Assembly: GCA_032164245.1 (NCBI GenBank)
Contig: JAVMKO010000003.1
Coordinates: 33,479,390 to 33,543,389 of the forward strand
DNA: 64,000 nt
Reading direction: 5' to 3'
Origin: Sternotherus odoratus
Taxonomy: Eukaryota > Chordata > Testudines > Kinosternidae
Positions 23,911 to 36,864 of this stretch are shown here, in pieces (the stretch's first letter is position 1; each line of letters starts with the position of its first letter). Position numbers and translations under genes: made by a program. Below the pieces are notes generated by a model. It was given only the letters and a program-made list of their open reading frames with translations. It searched no databases and was not told the origin of the DNA.

Positions 23911-23991
23911 AATTTGTTAGTCTCTAAGGTGCCACAAGTACTCCTCATTCTTTTAGCGGATACAGACTAATATGGCTACTACTCTGAAACC

Positions 23992-25207
<1,216 letters not shown>

Positions 25208-26149
25208 TTAAGATACAATGAAACAAAAACATGCTTTTTAGACTGATTTAAAGGAAACACTTCAAGTGGAATTAAATATACTGATCACAGATCATGCATC
25301 TGACAATTGAGATGCACTAGTATCTATTACTGTATTTTCATTTCCACCTAGTTCTTTGATAGTCAAATTGGTTTCTCCTTCTTTCATTATTATGGAAATT
25401 GTAATGGGAGAGAAAAAATTTAAAGTTTCTTGTTTCAGCCACTAAATTATCTGCAGAAAATTTAGCAAGTGATCTTATGACAAAACATCAAATGCATAAG
25501 GTCATATTTATCTGAAATGTTGGTAAACAGATGCAGAGAATGGTATTCAGTATATAGTATTCGATGTATTTGGTATTCAATGCACTTAAATGAAATGTTA
25601 TTAATTTTAGAAGAATAATATAAATGTTTCATCTCATATATCTCATTTACAAGGATATCAGCCTAGCAAGAAAAACTCTGTATTATAGATGAACAAAAAT
25701 GTGTGTGTACATGAGAAAGGTCAGATTTGCATATACCAAACTCCAGAAGCCATTTTTTTAAAAAAAACCTGATATCAGTGAAAGTTCAGATTCAAATTCC
25801 CCCTCCGCCAACACCCTCCCCCCAACACGCACACTTAATTCCCATTAAAAACTAAGCGGGGGGTCAGATAAACAATCAGGATTTTGTGTAAATCTGGAAT
25901 CTCTTTTAAATATATATGTTGTATGAACATTGCATTTTTACAATTAAAGTCTGGAATAATGAACTTTGCTTAGTGCCAATTTTTTCTCTGTTATGCTGGA
26001 TTTTTACCAGGGTTAACTAAAATCAGAATATTCTCCATGGAGTCTAAATTCCCAGATTACAGGAAAAAATGACTTTGTTCATTTGAGAAGTGAAGATTAT
26101 TTAGATTAATGAATTTAGATTAATGAATTCAGATTTAGCATATTATAAG

Positions 26150-26213
26150 TATCAGAGAAGTAGCCGTGTTAGTGTGGATTTGCAGAAGTGCCACAGAACT
26201 CTTTGTCACTTCT
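26150..26213 (-). mobile_element. 64-bp Penelope insertion with 12-bp TSD
   Basis: The insert begins TATCAGAGAAGTAGCCGTGT and holds only the extreme end of a Penelope terminal repeat. It is flanked by a perfect duplication GCATATTATAAG (26138-26149 and 26214-26225). This is a severely truncated but genuine retrotransposition event. Confidence 0.85.
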
Positions 26214-27589
26214 GCATATTATAAGTGTGTGTTATATAAGTAAGGAACATTTGGTAATATGATATTTCCTTGCTATATCACTGCTGGTTTTTTACTGAAG
26301 AAACAGAAAGATGTTTTCTGCTGTACGAATTTTAATTTGCAAAGATTAGTGGAATGCAGGTTAGAAGATTCTATCACACCTTATCACAATATCGAAATCT
26401 ATTAATAATGGATGTTTCTGGTGAACTTCATTTTAAAAACATTTAAGTTACTTTAAAATGAACACTTCCCATGTACGGAAAGGCTGCAGCTCATCACACA
26501 AACATTAAATATTTACTGCAAAGAAAAGGAATCAAAATAAATTTACAGATAGCTTCACATCTAATCCTTCTAAGAATAACAAGAATGATGCCTTAAAATT
26601 CATATTTGTTGGTGATTTAACCAAAACCTCATTTGGCATCTCACAAGATTACATTGTTACGGTCCATAAATGCACAGTCAAATAACTCTTTCCAACAATT
26701 AAAGGGAACAAGGCCTCACAGAGTGCTCTTGAAAATTTATAAAACTACCACTTTTTATAATGTATTTTTAACAATAACTTTTTACTATAATTTCAACTAT
26801 CATGAGTGTCTCTAATTTTAGGATACCTGGGAATATAACACATTGTTTTTCCTACTATGGTATTTTTCTGTTTAAATACTTTTTTATTTCCTATTTTGAA
26901 TTCTCAAAACACTGTATGGATCTTTTAATTAAGTTTCTCTGAATAAACATTATAAAAGTTATTTATTTCTGACTATCTCCTTCACTCTATGTCCTGATTC
27001 TTCAAAGGAAATTTTACAGATGGCTTTTTAGGCCTATGGCTTCAGTGGGACTTTGTGGGATTGCTGATATCCAAGTACTTCAATATCTTTTCAGGGTCAT
27101 GCTCTTAATTATTGTCAGCCTGATCATCACCACATGCCATAAAAGAGATATTTTGTGTCTATATATAACATTATATATTTTAAAAGGGAAAAAAAGACAA
27201 CAAATTATTTAATCTACTATACGGCAATTGCTATTATCCTGATTGCTGGTAGTATTTTGTCAGTTCTGTTCTCACAAACACTACCTCCAACAAACTTCAG
27301 TGCAAATTTTCCATATTTCCTCATTGGATCGGAATTAGAACCAATATATACATACAGCAAAAAGGCTATATGGCCATATTAATCATTGCATTGATTTTTC
27401 TGAGGAAAGAGTATGCCCTTTGAAAGGGAGTAGCTATGGACATAAATATGAGATGGATAATGCCACATATGGCGTAGGATACAGCACATACACCATGTGA
27501 AATGTTCACAAACTAAACAATATATTAACTTTTCCCCTTATTCATGTCTATATCAGGTTACAATCTAAAATAATCCCCAAATTAAGGTC

Positions 27590-28340
27590 AAAGACTCTAG
27601 AATTTAAGGCAACAAGGAACCATTAGATCTTCTAGTCTGACATCCTCTATATCACATGACATTTCACCCAGTTACCCCTGTATTGAGCCTAATAACTTTG
27701 AGTTTGGCTAAAGCATATGTTCCAAGACATCCAATTTTGATTTGAAGATATTAAGAGATAGCAAATCCTCCACTTCTATTGTTAATTTGTTAAAGTGCTT
27801 AATCACTCTCACTGTTAAAAATTTGAACCAAATTTCTAATTTGAATTTGTCTATCTTCATCTTCTAGCCATTGCTCTTGGTATACCTTTCTCTGTCTATA
27901 CGTCTGGTATTTTTCCCCCATGGAGGTACTTGTACAATGTACATTATAAAAAAATCATGTCAGTCTTCTTTTTCATAAACTAAACAAACTGAACTCTTAA
28001 AGTCTGTCACTGTATGACATTTACTCCAGACCTCACTTTATTTTCTGTGGCTCTTTTCCAAACCTTCTCCAGTTTTCCAATATCCTCTTTAAAATCTGGT
28101 AACCACAACTGGTGTAGTATTAGTCTCATCAATGCTACAGAAAGAGGTATGGAGTAGAGTCACTACTCTGACTCAATCATTCTGTATGACTGCCCTGCCC
28201 TTTATCAGTATTTACCACTACACCAATTGTTGTGTGCTCTGTTAGTAAATATTAGCCTTTCATGATTTTTGTATGTTAAACTCTCAATTCTTTTCTTATT
28301 TACTGTTCTCCCAGAAACTGTACTGTGCTACCAAAAAACA
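27590..28340 (-). mobile_element. CR1 LINE 3' region, old
   Basis: Read on the minus strand, this follows the CR1 ORF2 tail and 3' end. On the plus strand the cues are AGCAAATCCTCCACTTCTAT, GTTAAAGTGCTTAATCACTC, AAACTAAACAAACTGAACTC and CAAACCTTCTCCAGTTTTCC. It is diverged and contains no open frame. Confidence 0.75.
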
Positions 28341-28843
28341 TATCTGAATTCCTAGTGTTGGTTCTTAATCTGAGGGTGGCCAGCATTCAAAAATGTATAT
28401 TATGAAGTATTGGGCTAATCATCCTCAGTGTCTCTAAGACTGTGAAAGTCTAGATATCTGGGGGGAAAGATCCCTTAAAACTAATGGAAGATATTGACAG
28501 ACGTATATTACGATAAACAAAACTGGGTAATTGAAGAGGGTTGCTAATGATCTAGTTATGTTCTGTGATTGATGAGAGGTATTTGTTGTTGCAGATGTTT
28601 TCTTTGATAAATGAAATAATGACCCATTAAGTTTAACTCATTAGAGAGTGCATGTTGCAAAAGGTGCTCTGATTAACGATTGGGTTTGAAATCCCTTTAG
28701 CTTATTGATCAGGTAACCTAAGATACCATACAAGAAATTCTACTTGTAATTAGGTAACTTGAGAATCTGAAAACAGAACAGTGTGAAATTAATTTTGGGG
28801 AAAGAATTTTCCCTCCAAAAAGAAATACCTTTGTCTCACACCC

Positions 28844-30737
28844 TGTAACGGTGCTGGTTCTGGTGGGACCCAACTGAGAGTGCCAGTTTAGGACAAATTG
28901 CTTCAAGAAGGGCAGTGACAGCCCAAGGCTGGGGTTTTTTCCACCTCTAAAGCAAACCAAACCAGCCAAACAGAGAAGACTTTGGTTTTACCCCATTGGT
29001 TAGCTGCAAGTAACACAAGCAATTCCCTTAGACACTCCAGTTTCCCAGTATCACCACCAGCAGCCACTCGTTATAGGGACAAATGGTTTTGAAAACCAAT
29101 ACCGCAGTAAAAGAAAAAAGGTTCTTCCAATCCCAAAGGACCAAGTCCCAAACCCAGGTCAATATACAAATCAAATCTTCCCACAAATCACGCTATTGCC
29201 AATCCTTTAGAATCTAAAATCTGAAGGTTTATTCATTAAAGGAAAAAAGATATAGATGAGAGCTAGAATTGATTAAATGGAATCATTTACATACAGTAAT
29301 GGCAAAGTTCTTGGTTTAGGCTTGTAGCAGTGACAGAATAAACTGCAGGTTCAAATCAAGTCTCTGGAGTATAACCACAGCTGGGATGGGTCATTCAGTC
29401 CTTTGTTCAGAGCTTCAGTTTGTAGCAAAGCCCCTCAAGAGGTAAGAAGCAGGAGTGAAGACAAGATGAAGATGAGGCAATAGCTTTTTATAGTTTTTTC
29501 CAGGTGTAAGAACACCTCTTTGTTCTTACTGTGGAAAACTACAGCAAAATGAAGTTTGGAGTCACATGGGCAAGTCACTGCATACTTTGCTAAGTCATAA
29601 GATGTGTCTGCCTTCACTCAATAGGTTAAATGTATAGCTGGTGGTCCTTAATGGGCCATTAAGCAGGCGAGGCAGAGCTGACACCAACTTGTCTGGGATG
29701 TCACCCAGAAGCATAACATAAGTTTGAGATACAGACAGTATAAAGTCAATATTCATAACTTTAAATACAAAAATAACACATGCATGCAGATAGCATAATC
29801 ATAACCAGCAAACCATAATCTGGTTTTAGACACCTTATTTGACCCCTTTTATATAAGACTAGTGTAAAAGCCCATGTACATGAGCCAACGGTAAGGGCTC
29901 GCGGCCCCCCCTCGCCCATCTCCCCAACCCATGCCCCCCTCCCCCAGCTCCCCCCCAACACCCCCCCTCATCCAGCTCCCCCCTCCCCAACACACGCCCC
30001 CCCTCGCCCAGCTCCCTCCCTCCCCCCCCAACACCGCCTGCTCAGCTCCCTTGCTCCCCAATGCCCCCCTGCTCAGCTCCCCGCTCAGCTCCCCCCCCAA
30101 TGCCCCCCTCATTCAGTTCCCTCCCTCCCCCGCTCAGCTCCCTCCCCCCCAACGACCCCATCGCTCAGCTCCCTCCCCCCAATGACCCCCCTCGCTCAGC
30201 TCCCTCCCCCCAACGACCCCCTTGCTCAGCTCCCTCCCCCCAACGACCCCTCCTCTCAGCTCCCTCCCCCCCAACGACCCCTCCTCTCAGCTCCCTCCCC
30301 CCCAACGACCCCCCCTCTCAGCTCCCCCCTCCCCCCAACAACCCCTCTGCTCGCACAGCTCCCTCCCCCCTCCAACACCACCACCCCGCTCGCACAGCTC
30401 CCTCCCCCCTCCAACACCACCACCCCGCTCAGCTCCCTCCCCTCTCCAACACCCCCCCGCTCAGCTCCCTCCATCTGTGTCTAACTTTATATGTATAACT
30501 GCTCCTTGGTGCCCTAGCTCCGTGTGAGTGAGGATCCCTCAGGCGGGCATGCGCGGTGGCCATTTTGTGCCTCCGAACTACAACCCTCAGCATGCTGTTC
30601 GTCCGGGCCGTCTCTACTGCGCATGACGGCTTCACACAAACTTCTCTAGCCGATTCTTATATAGGATTTGGTGCCACTAAAAGACTTTAGTTGCAACAAT
30701 GAACTATATGGTCCCAGATTATGTCAATAACATCACA
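28844..30737 (-). mobile_element. Solo LTR (TG...CA) interrupted by a Helitron
   Basis: The block starts TGTAACGGTGCTGG and ends CATCACA. It is flanked by a perfect 5-bp duplication CACCC (28839-28843 and 30738-30742), typical of an LTR retroelement. A polyadenylation signal (AATAAA on the minus strand, near 29230) sets the orientation. I associate this sequence with an LTR common in turtle genomes. Without the Helitron at 29859-30666 it is about 1.09 kb. No internal coding region is present, so it is a solo LTR left by recombination. Confidence 0.85.
29859..30666 (-). mobile_element. Non-autonomous Helitron inside the solo LTR
   Basis: On the minus strand it begins TCCTATATAAGAATCGG and ends CTAG, with a hairpin (GCTCATG/CATGGGC) ending 11 bases before the terminus. 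The flanks are A (29858) and T (30667), and removing the element rejoins the LTR sequence as ...TATAAGA-TTTGGTGCC. The interior (about 29890-30470) is a C-rich tandem array of roughly 30-bp units (CAGCTCCCTCCCCCCAACGA-like). Proline-rich open frames in the array are not genes. The family differs from the Helitrons at 15298 and 57527. Confidence 0.87.
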
Positions 30738-30999
30738 CACCCATAACAGGAAAGAGGTTTTGGGAGTTAGATTAGGGAATGTATTCTACATCCCACCGGT
30801 GACAGAGGGAAGCAATGTGGATCAGCTTTTCATATTACACAAAGTGGTAACATATGTTTGTTTTCCTTCTGTATTATGTATAGTGTTGTATTTGTTTGAT
30901 AAGCTTTGATTAAATAATTCCATTTAAGCATGTTATTTTGACAATCTCACATTATTATTATTGTTAAATTAAACTCATATAGACAACACATCTGGAAAT

Positions 31000-32090
31000 T
31001 TACTTGTAGATGCTGAAGAGAATGTTGAATAGTATCAGGCCTAGTACTGATTAGTGTTGAAAGACATCTGGTTTTCAACTAGAATGCCCAGTAGCAAAGG
31101 GACCCTGGTGGCTCTTTTCAGCTCCACATGCTTCTCCCACCCTAAGTGCCAGCTCTGCAGCTCCCATTGGCTTGGAACTATGGCCAGTGGGAGCTGAGGG
31201 GGCGGCGCCCACAGGCGCAAGCAATGCACACCATACAGAGCCACCTGCCTTAGCCCCACTGCACCATTGACTGGGAGTTGTGTGAGATAAGCACCGTTCG
31301 GCTGAAGCCCGCACCCCAATCCCATGCCCCAGGGAAGAATCCCCTCCCACACTCAAACTCCCTCCCAGAACCCACACCACAAATTCCTGTCTTATACCTA
31401 AGCCCCCTCCTCCACCCCAGTCCCCTGGACCAGCACATAAGATCATTCTACAGCCTAAACCCCTCATTTCTGACCCCATCCCAGAGCCTACATCCCCTTC
31501 TGCACTCCAGCCCCCTGCCTCTGTCAGTGAAAATGAGCGAGGGTACGGGTGAGCCATTAATGGAGCGAGGTGACATGGAGTGAGTGAGGGCATGGCCTCA
31601 GTGAAGGGGCAAGGCAGGAGGCAGGACAAGGGTGTCTGGTTCTGTGTGATTACAAAATTGGCAACCCTAGTACTGATCCCTGTTGAACCCCATTAGAAAC
31701 ACTCCCGGTCAATGATAATTCCCCAACTTTTTAAGATCTGTCAGTTAGCCAAGCCCTAATCCAGTTAACATCTGCTCAACTGACATTGTATAATTTTAAT
31801 TTTTTAATCAGAATGGCATGTGTGCGAAGTCAAACACCTTAAAAATGGAATGTATTACATCTATCCAGTTACCTTTTATCAACCAAATTTGTAATCTCAT
31901 CAAAGAATAAAATCAGGTTTGTCTGACAAGTTCTGTTTCCCATAAACTATGTTGACTGGCTATAATTTTATTCTTATCTTTTAATTCTTTATTAATTGAT
32001 TCCCATATCAAATTGTGAAACTACAAGACTATAGAATGGCACCTTTAACAACTTACTAATTTCATTGTGCATCTAAGTAAGGTTGCAGGA
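31000..32090 (-). mobile_element. Old CR1 LINE fragment split by a hAT element
   Basis: The left part (31000-31051) has GAATGTTGAATAGTATCAGG. The right part (31670-32090) resumes with TGATCCCTGTTGAACCCCAT, then AGCCAAGCCCTAATCCAGTT, then CAGGTTTGTCTGACAAGTTC. These follow the same CR1 segment as 20110-20560, read on the minus strand. Confidence 0.65.
31052..31669. mobile_element. Non-autonomous hAT element (TAGGGTTGCCA family)
   Basis: It is flanked by a perfect 8-bp duplication GTACTGAT (31044-31051 and 31670-31677). The right end reads AATTGGCAACCCTA; the left end TAGTGTTGAAAGACATCTGG is a diverged counterpart. It is related to 50626-51438 in opposite orientation. The interior is GC-rich with only accidental open frames. 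Confidence 0.85.
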
Positions 32091-33689
32091 ATACTTAGGG
32101 AATAGTGCAAACACTGAGGTTGTTTTGCTGATTGTCTAAAAAAAACCTGTGAAGATTTTTATTTTCCTTTATTATTACAACTGTTTTTTTTCTATAAAGT
32201 GTGACTATGACAACTTCAGCACTATTTCAAACAGATTCTTAATACTTCCTACATTCATTTGTTGTTCATCTTGATTGTAAGGAATGTTTAGATAGCATTA
32301 TGTTATTTTACCTGTCGTATTCTTAGTGTGGACAAGATCTTACTGGAAACAGTGGCTCATGGACCATCTCATAGTCATGATCATGGTGACCTCCCCTATC
32401 ATTCATGAACACATTTCCCTGTGAAAACTACTTCAGTTGGTTATATGGGAAAATTGGGAAAGCACATTTATATTTTCTTGTGAGAAAATGTCTTAATGAT
32501 AGTCATGTTTAGTGCATTTTGGAAAAAAAAAGTTAATTGCACTCTTTCCATTCCCCCTCTTATTGGTTCACTGAACAGGGAACAAGGAGGAGAGCAGGAC
32601 TATTAATTAAGATTCTTAACTGTCTTGGAGCCCCAATGTACTGAATTTCCCATGAAAAATGTGCTGTTCTTCCACTCTACCCACCTATATGATCAGACGA
32701 AGGTTGATGTGAGAGAGCATGCATGCACGAAACAACAAATCACATCAAACTGATGTTAATGAAAGTATTAAAATGGGTGTGTGTGTGTGGGGGGGTATCC
32801 CTTAAAAGGTTGGGTACCATATAATTGCAATTTACTCCTGAAATTAACTCCTGCTGTTACTCCTGCTATTACTAGTATTCTGCCACAAAATCCAGTAGAG
32901 GTGAGGGCAATAAGTATTTAAGGATCTTTGGAGGGTGGCTGTATCATTCCAAAACCAATATCTATAATGCCTTCACTCCACCATGCAGGTTAATCTTTTT
33001 CTTTGGTAGGTGGAAGGACACAGAATTTTGGAAAATATTTTGAGTAACAAAAGTCACCAAAACTGTCTTTGTAGCTCACAAGATTTGGACTACAATGTTC
33101 CATGGTGGAGATTAACATGATATTTTAATTTACTTTTTTATATTCCAACCTAAACTGATATGGCAGCAAATGAAATCTTTAGTCAATCTTTACCGGGTCA
33201 AAAGTTTTCACCTTCAAAAGAGAGTATAACTTTCCAATATCAAAATTTGTGTACCCATTCAATGATAAAAAAAACAAACCTTGCCTTTTTCCTCTAATCT
33301 GCAACTAAAGTGTTCATAACAAATCAAGTTTATTCTCTAGGATACAGGAACCTAATGATTCATGACAATTATGCACTGTTGACTCCTAAACGTATGTAAC
33401 AGCTCCATTTTTTTCTTAGCGTGGACTTTTTTCTGTAAGGATGTGCTAGAAATATTAAAGCAGACTCCCATTAAACATTGCCAGTCCTCATTGAACTGAA
33501 ATGAGTAGCTATGGTTTTGCTTCTCTTTTGTTATAAGATTGTCAGATGAAAAGTCACCGAGTTGTAAACAAAAGAACAATTTTGCCCAATTTAGCTTGCA
33601 TGGTCCCATGGATAAAATATTGGATTGGGAGTGAACTCTGACCTTCTATGTTGACATAGAACAAGTCAGGATTCCTCTGTTCCTCTGTT

Positions 33690-33830
33690 TATCCACCTAA
33701 TCTTTGTCTTGTATATTTAAATTACAAACTGTTCATAACAGGGATCAGCTCTTATTATGTATTGGCACTACCACAATGATGTGCTAAACTTGGTTGGGGC
33801 TTCAGGGTATTACTGTAATATAATTAAGAA
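33690..33830 (+). mobile_element. L2-like LINE 3' tail fragment
   Basis: The cues, in order, are TTGTCTTGTATATTTAAATT, AGGGATCAGCTCTTATTATG, GGTTGGGGCTTCAGGG and TATTACTGTAATATAATTAA. They match the 3' end of L2-type LINEs in reptiles. Confidence 0.6.
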
Positions 33831-34889
33831 GAAAAAAAATCCATAGAATAGTAAAAGGATTTAGTATGGTTCTTTGTGCTAACACTTTGATAGGAAATGG
33901 TGATGTTCTGGATATAAAAAGCTGCTCTGTCTCTCTGGAGCTGCTCATTTTACTTATAGTGACATCCGCTTTCCCCCAAACATTAAAAGTTAATTGCTGG
34001 AAAGATACATTTTTTGTACAAAATATATTTGCAGTAATACTTAATCTGATTTGTTCAGAGCTGTGGGGTTAAACGTCTGAGAGAGATCAATGCCAGAGTA
34101 CTTTGAATTAAACTGTTATTTGAATTAAATGGTATGTTAGCAAAGGAGTAAACACACCCACACATAGACACACAAAAGCACATTCAACGTATGTCTATCA
34201 TTGGCTGTATTTTTTACACTTGTTGCCCAAATACATACACAAAACTATCTGTCAATCTACAATGCATATCTATAAAGTCCATATGTTTGGGCTAAAATTG
34301 CTTCAGTAGTTTCCCTTAAGAAATGATAGTATAATATTATATTGACACAGTGGCATAATCCCGCCATTTGATCTCTATTCTAATTTAGCTATATGTGGTC
34401 TGTGATATTTCAGATCAGAGAAGGATATGTTGATTTTTCATGTCTGACAGTCACTCACTATGTATATTGTGAGCCACTGATACCCCATTGATATTCTAGT
34501 CTTCTCTTGTGTACAAAAAAATAGTTGGAAGACTAGAACTGAGGTACATGGGCAATATTTGGGTCTTGGTGCCTCTTCTTAGGTTAGTCTTGTTCTAATA
34601 GGACCCAAACATGAACATTTAATATTCACATTCATTAGAAAGAATTTTACAAACACAGGGCTATATTGGGGGATCCTAACACACTTTGGTGTGCCGATTG
34701 GACTATTTGCATAAGTAAATACTCTTCAAAATGTGTAAAATCACAAAATTTAGCCTATATGAATACAATGGGATTTTGTTCACCTGAGTACATTCAATTT
34801 CCAGATCAATTCCTTTTGCAACTGTGAAGGCTGATTCCCTACTCTGGCACTTTGAGTGCAGGAGGTGGGGGAGGGGGGGGCGCAAGGAT

Positions 34890-35480
34890 TAAAAAAAAAA
34901 ATACTGGCCACTCCAGGCTTTTACTGAACTCCCAAGGTTACAGCTTTTCTCTGACCTTAGCTTGGTAAACACTGCCACCATCCAAATGCCAAAACCCTTG
35001 TAACATAGGACAGAATTCCTTCCTGTGGGCAGAGCCAGCTCCAGGCACCAGTGCTCCAAGCACATGCTGGGGCGGCAAACATTGAGAGACAGCATGTCAT
35101 CTGTAACTGGGGTGGTGCTCCGTGTCTTTTGGCGGCATTTCAGCGGCCATAGCCGCTTCGTCCGGTGGCGGCAAGTTGGCGGCAGCTCGACGAGTTGATA
35201 GGTTGGGTGTTTTTTCCACTGCTTTGGGCAGAAAAAAGACTGGAGCTGGCCCTGACTGTGGGGTACCCTCACACCCTTCCACTCCCCCTCACCTCTGGGG
35301 AAGAGCTGAGAAAGAAAACAAAGGAAATTAGCTGTTGCCCCTCCAGTTAATTAAACATCATATGCCCAAACCTTCCAGGACACAGAAACCCAGTCCTGGT
35401 CTTAAAAAAGGTACATTTTATTCAGTAACACATCTGGAAACTAAAAAAAAACCAGAACATATCTGAGTATCAGTGACATC
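34890..35480 (-). mobile_element. LTR-type repeat split by a small hAT element
   Basis: Pieces before and after the hAT element form one repeat: ACTGGCCACTCCAGGCTTTT and CAGAATTCCTTCCTGTGGG on the left, GGGGTACCCTCACACCCTTC and AATTAAACATCATATGCCCA on the right. A minus-strand AATAAAAT near 35410-35420 suggests a polyadenylation site. I associate it with a turtle LTR family; the exact ends were not determined. Confidence 0.55.
35030..35254. mobile_element. hAT MITE, 225 bp
   Basis: The ends are inverted repeats: CAGAGCCAGCTCCAG at the left and, in reverse complement, CAGGGCCAGCTCCAG at the right. The flanking octamers are CCTGTGGG (35022-35029) and ACTGTGGG (35255-35262), one mismatch apart. 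The interior has no coding capacity and resembles part of 5588-5680. Confidence 0.85.
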
Positions 35481-36418
35481 ATATCAGAATTTTCAGGAGC
35501 CTTCACAATCAATCACTAACTTTGAGCACTCAGAAGCTGACCTTCACTGATCTGAGCCACACCATCCATCCAGCTCATCACTGGTCATCTTCCACAACGA
35601 TGACTCTCCACCATTACTTCCATAGTAACTTTCTCCAAATTATTTTTACTTCTATGCCTAATGTGATCAAAGTACATAAATTTGTGTTTGTTGATTTCTG
35701 CTCAGGGTTGGCTTCTCTCCAAAAATATTTCCATTAGGAACAGATCTGGCTACCAGCCTGGTTGCTAGGCAACCCAGTAAGCTCAGCTGCACCCAAAGAT
35801 CCTTCTTCAAATGATCCTGATTGGGCATGAGAACCTGCAGTCTGCTACTTGAGCCCTGAAGCGGCAGCTGTTGAGTGACTGTGCTTTCCCTGCTCCGGTC
35901 TCTAGCCCTTGTTCCAGCCTTGGATTCTGCCCTCTCTGATCTAATCTTTGGCTCCCTGTCCTGTTCCCTATCCTTACTCCAGTTCCAACCTTTGATTCTG
36001 TCTTCCTCCTCAGCATGGTATCTGACTACTGGATTTACACTTGACACTACTCCCAACTGCCATGCAACTGCCAAACAAGGTCCTGCTTCACCCACTATGT
36101 AGATCACCAAGGCCTGGAAGCTTGCAATTTTTAACATAGGCATTCATCTTTTATACTATCAATTTTATGCATGCTTTCCAGTTAGAAATTGTTAGTTCAA
36201 GTTATTTTAAATTTGTATTTTTGCTTTGTTTTTATAAAATAAAATGTATTTGAGCATAAATAATAAAAAAAAAATATTTGAAAACCAAACAATTACAAAA
36301 TAATATTATAAGTGTTCCGTAAATATATACCAGCTAAAAAGTGTTCCGTGGGCAAAAATGTTTGGGAAACACTGTATTAAGGGATTGTAATAGTAGACAT
36401 TTTAATATTTCAGCATAT
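35481..36418. other. Unclassified repeat-like sequence ending in a hAT-type terminus
   Basis: The interval holds a pyrimidine-rich block (35880-36010) that resembles LTR or gypsy-flanking sequence but was not identified. Near 36330-36372 there is a hAT-like end which, in reverse complement, reads CAGTGTTTCCCAAACATTTT. The matching left end was not found. Confidence 0.4.
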
Positions 36419-36805
36419 TGTGACAGACCGCTCTCTCACCCCTCTCAGGAACAGGCAGGAAGACCCTTCTTTGCTCCAAACAGTGCTCTTTAATTCACAG
36501 TGCAAGATCCCTCCACCAATATATACAGCTTTGTACAGTTCCCAGCTCTACAGACTCTATATAGTCCAGCTTACAACTCCAAACACTCAGCTCTGAATAG
36601 CTCAAACCACCACCTCACTCTATACCATCCCCACCACACTGGGCTTGCCTCCTGGCAGGCCTTTTATCCCCCTGAGGAGGCTGCCAGGTGTCACTCATTA
36701 AGCCTGAGCCCAGGTGGCTAATTAGGCTTCTCTGCAGGGAGGTTTGCAGAGGACTTTTCTCCCTCTTAAAGGGGCGACAGGCTGGGTCAGGCCCACCCTG
36801 CCACA
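36419..36805 (-). repeat. 3' LTR of the gag-protease retrotransposon
   Basis: This is 387 bp, TG...CA in either reading. On the minus strand it begins TGTGGCAGGGTGGGCC and ends GGTCTGTCACA. It differs from the other LTR at three sites (near 36510, 36657 and 36752). Confidence 0.95.
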
Positions 36806-36820
36806 CACCTCCCCCCTTAG
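36806..36820 (-). promoter_or_regulatory. Polypurine tract
   Basis: The minus strand reads CTAAGGGGGGAGGTG directly against the 3' LTR, the expected plus-strand primer site of an LTR retrotransposon. Confidence 0.8.
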
Positions 36821-36864
36821 CCTAGCCCCATCGGGCTGGCTCGGACCCTTCAATATTTCCCCTT

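Larger units (their letters stand above)
21735..23991 (+). mobile_element. Penelope-like retroelement, inactive, with inverted terminal repeats
   Basis: The element has a terminal repeat at each end in opposite orientation. The left copy (21735-21830) reads GAATGAGGAGTACTTGTG and the right copy (23905-23991) reads its complement and then runs to CTCTGAAACC. Between them are a reverse transcriptase remnant (21833-22510) and a GIY-YIG endonuclease remnant (23290-23610). A second Penelope copy in the opposite orientation sits inside (22595-23029). Inverted terminal repeats are known for Penelope-like elements. No target duplication is evident. Stops and frame breaks make it non-functional. Confidence 0.88.

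Noticed and set aside
29900..30470. CRISPR-like array of regular repeats
   Set aside because: The units are head-to-tail minisatellite copies without unique spacers, in vertebrate DNA.
29931..30527. Several proline-rich open frames on the plus strand and glycine-rich frames on the minus strand
   Set aside because: They are translations of a roughly 30-bp C-rich tandem array inside a Helitron. No start context, domain or splice structure supports a gene.
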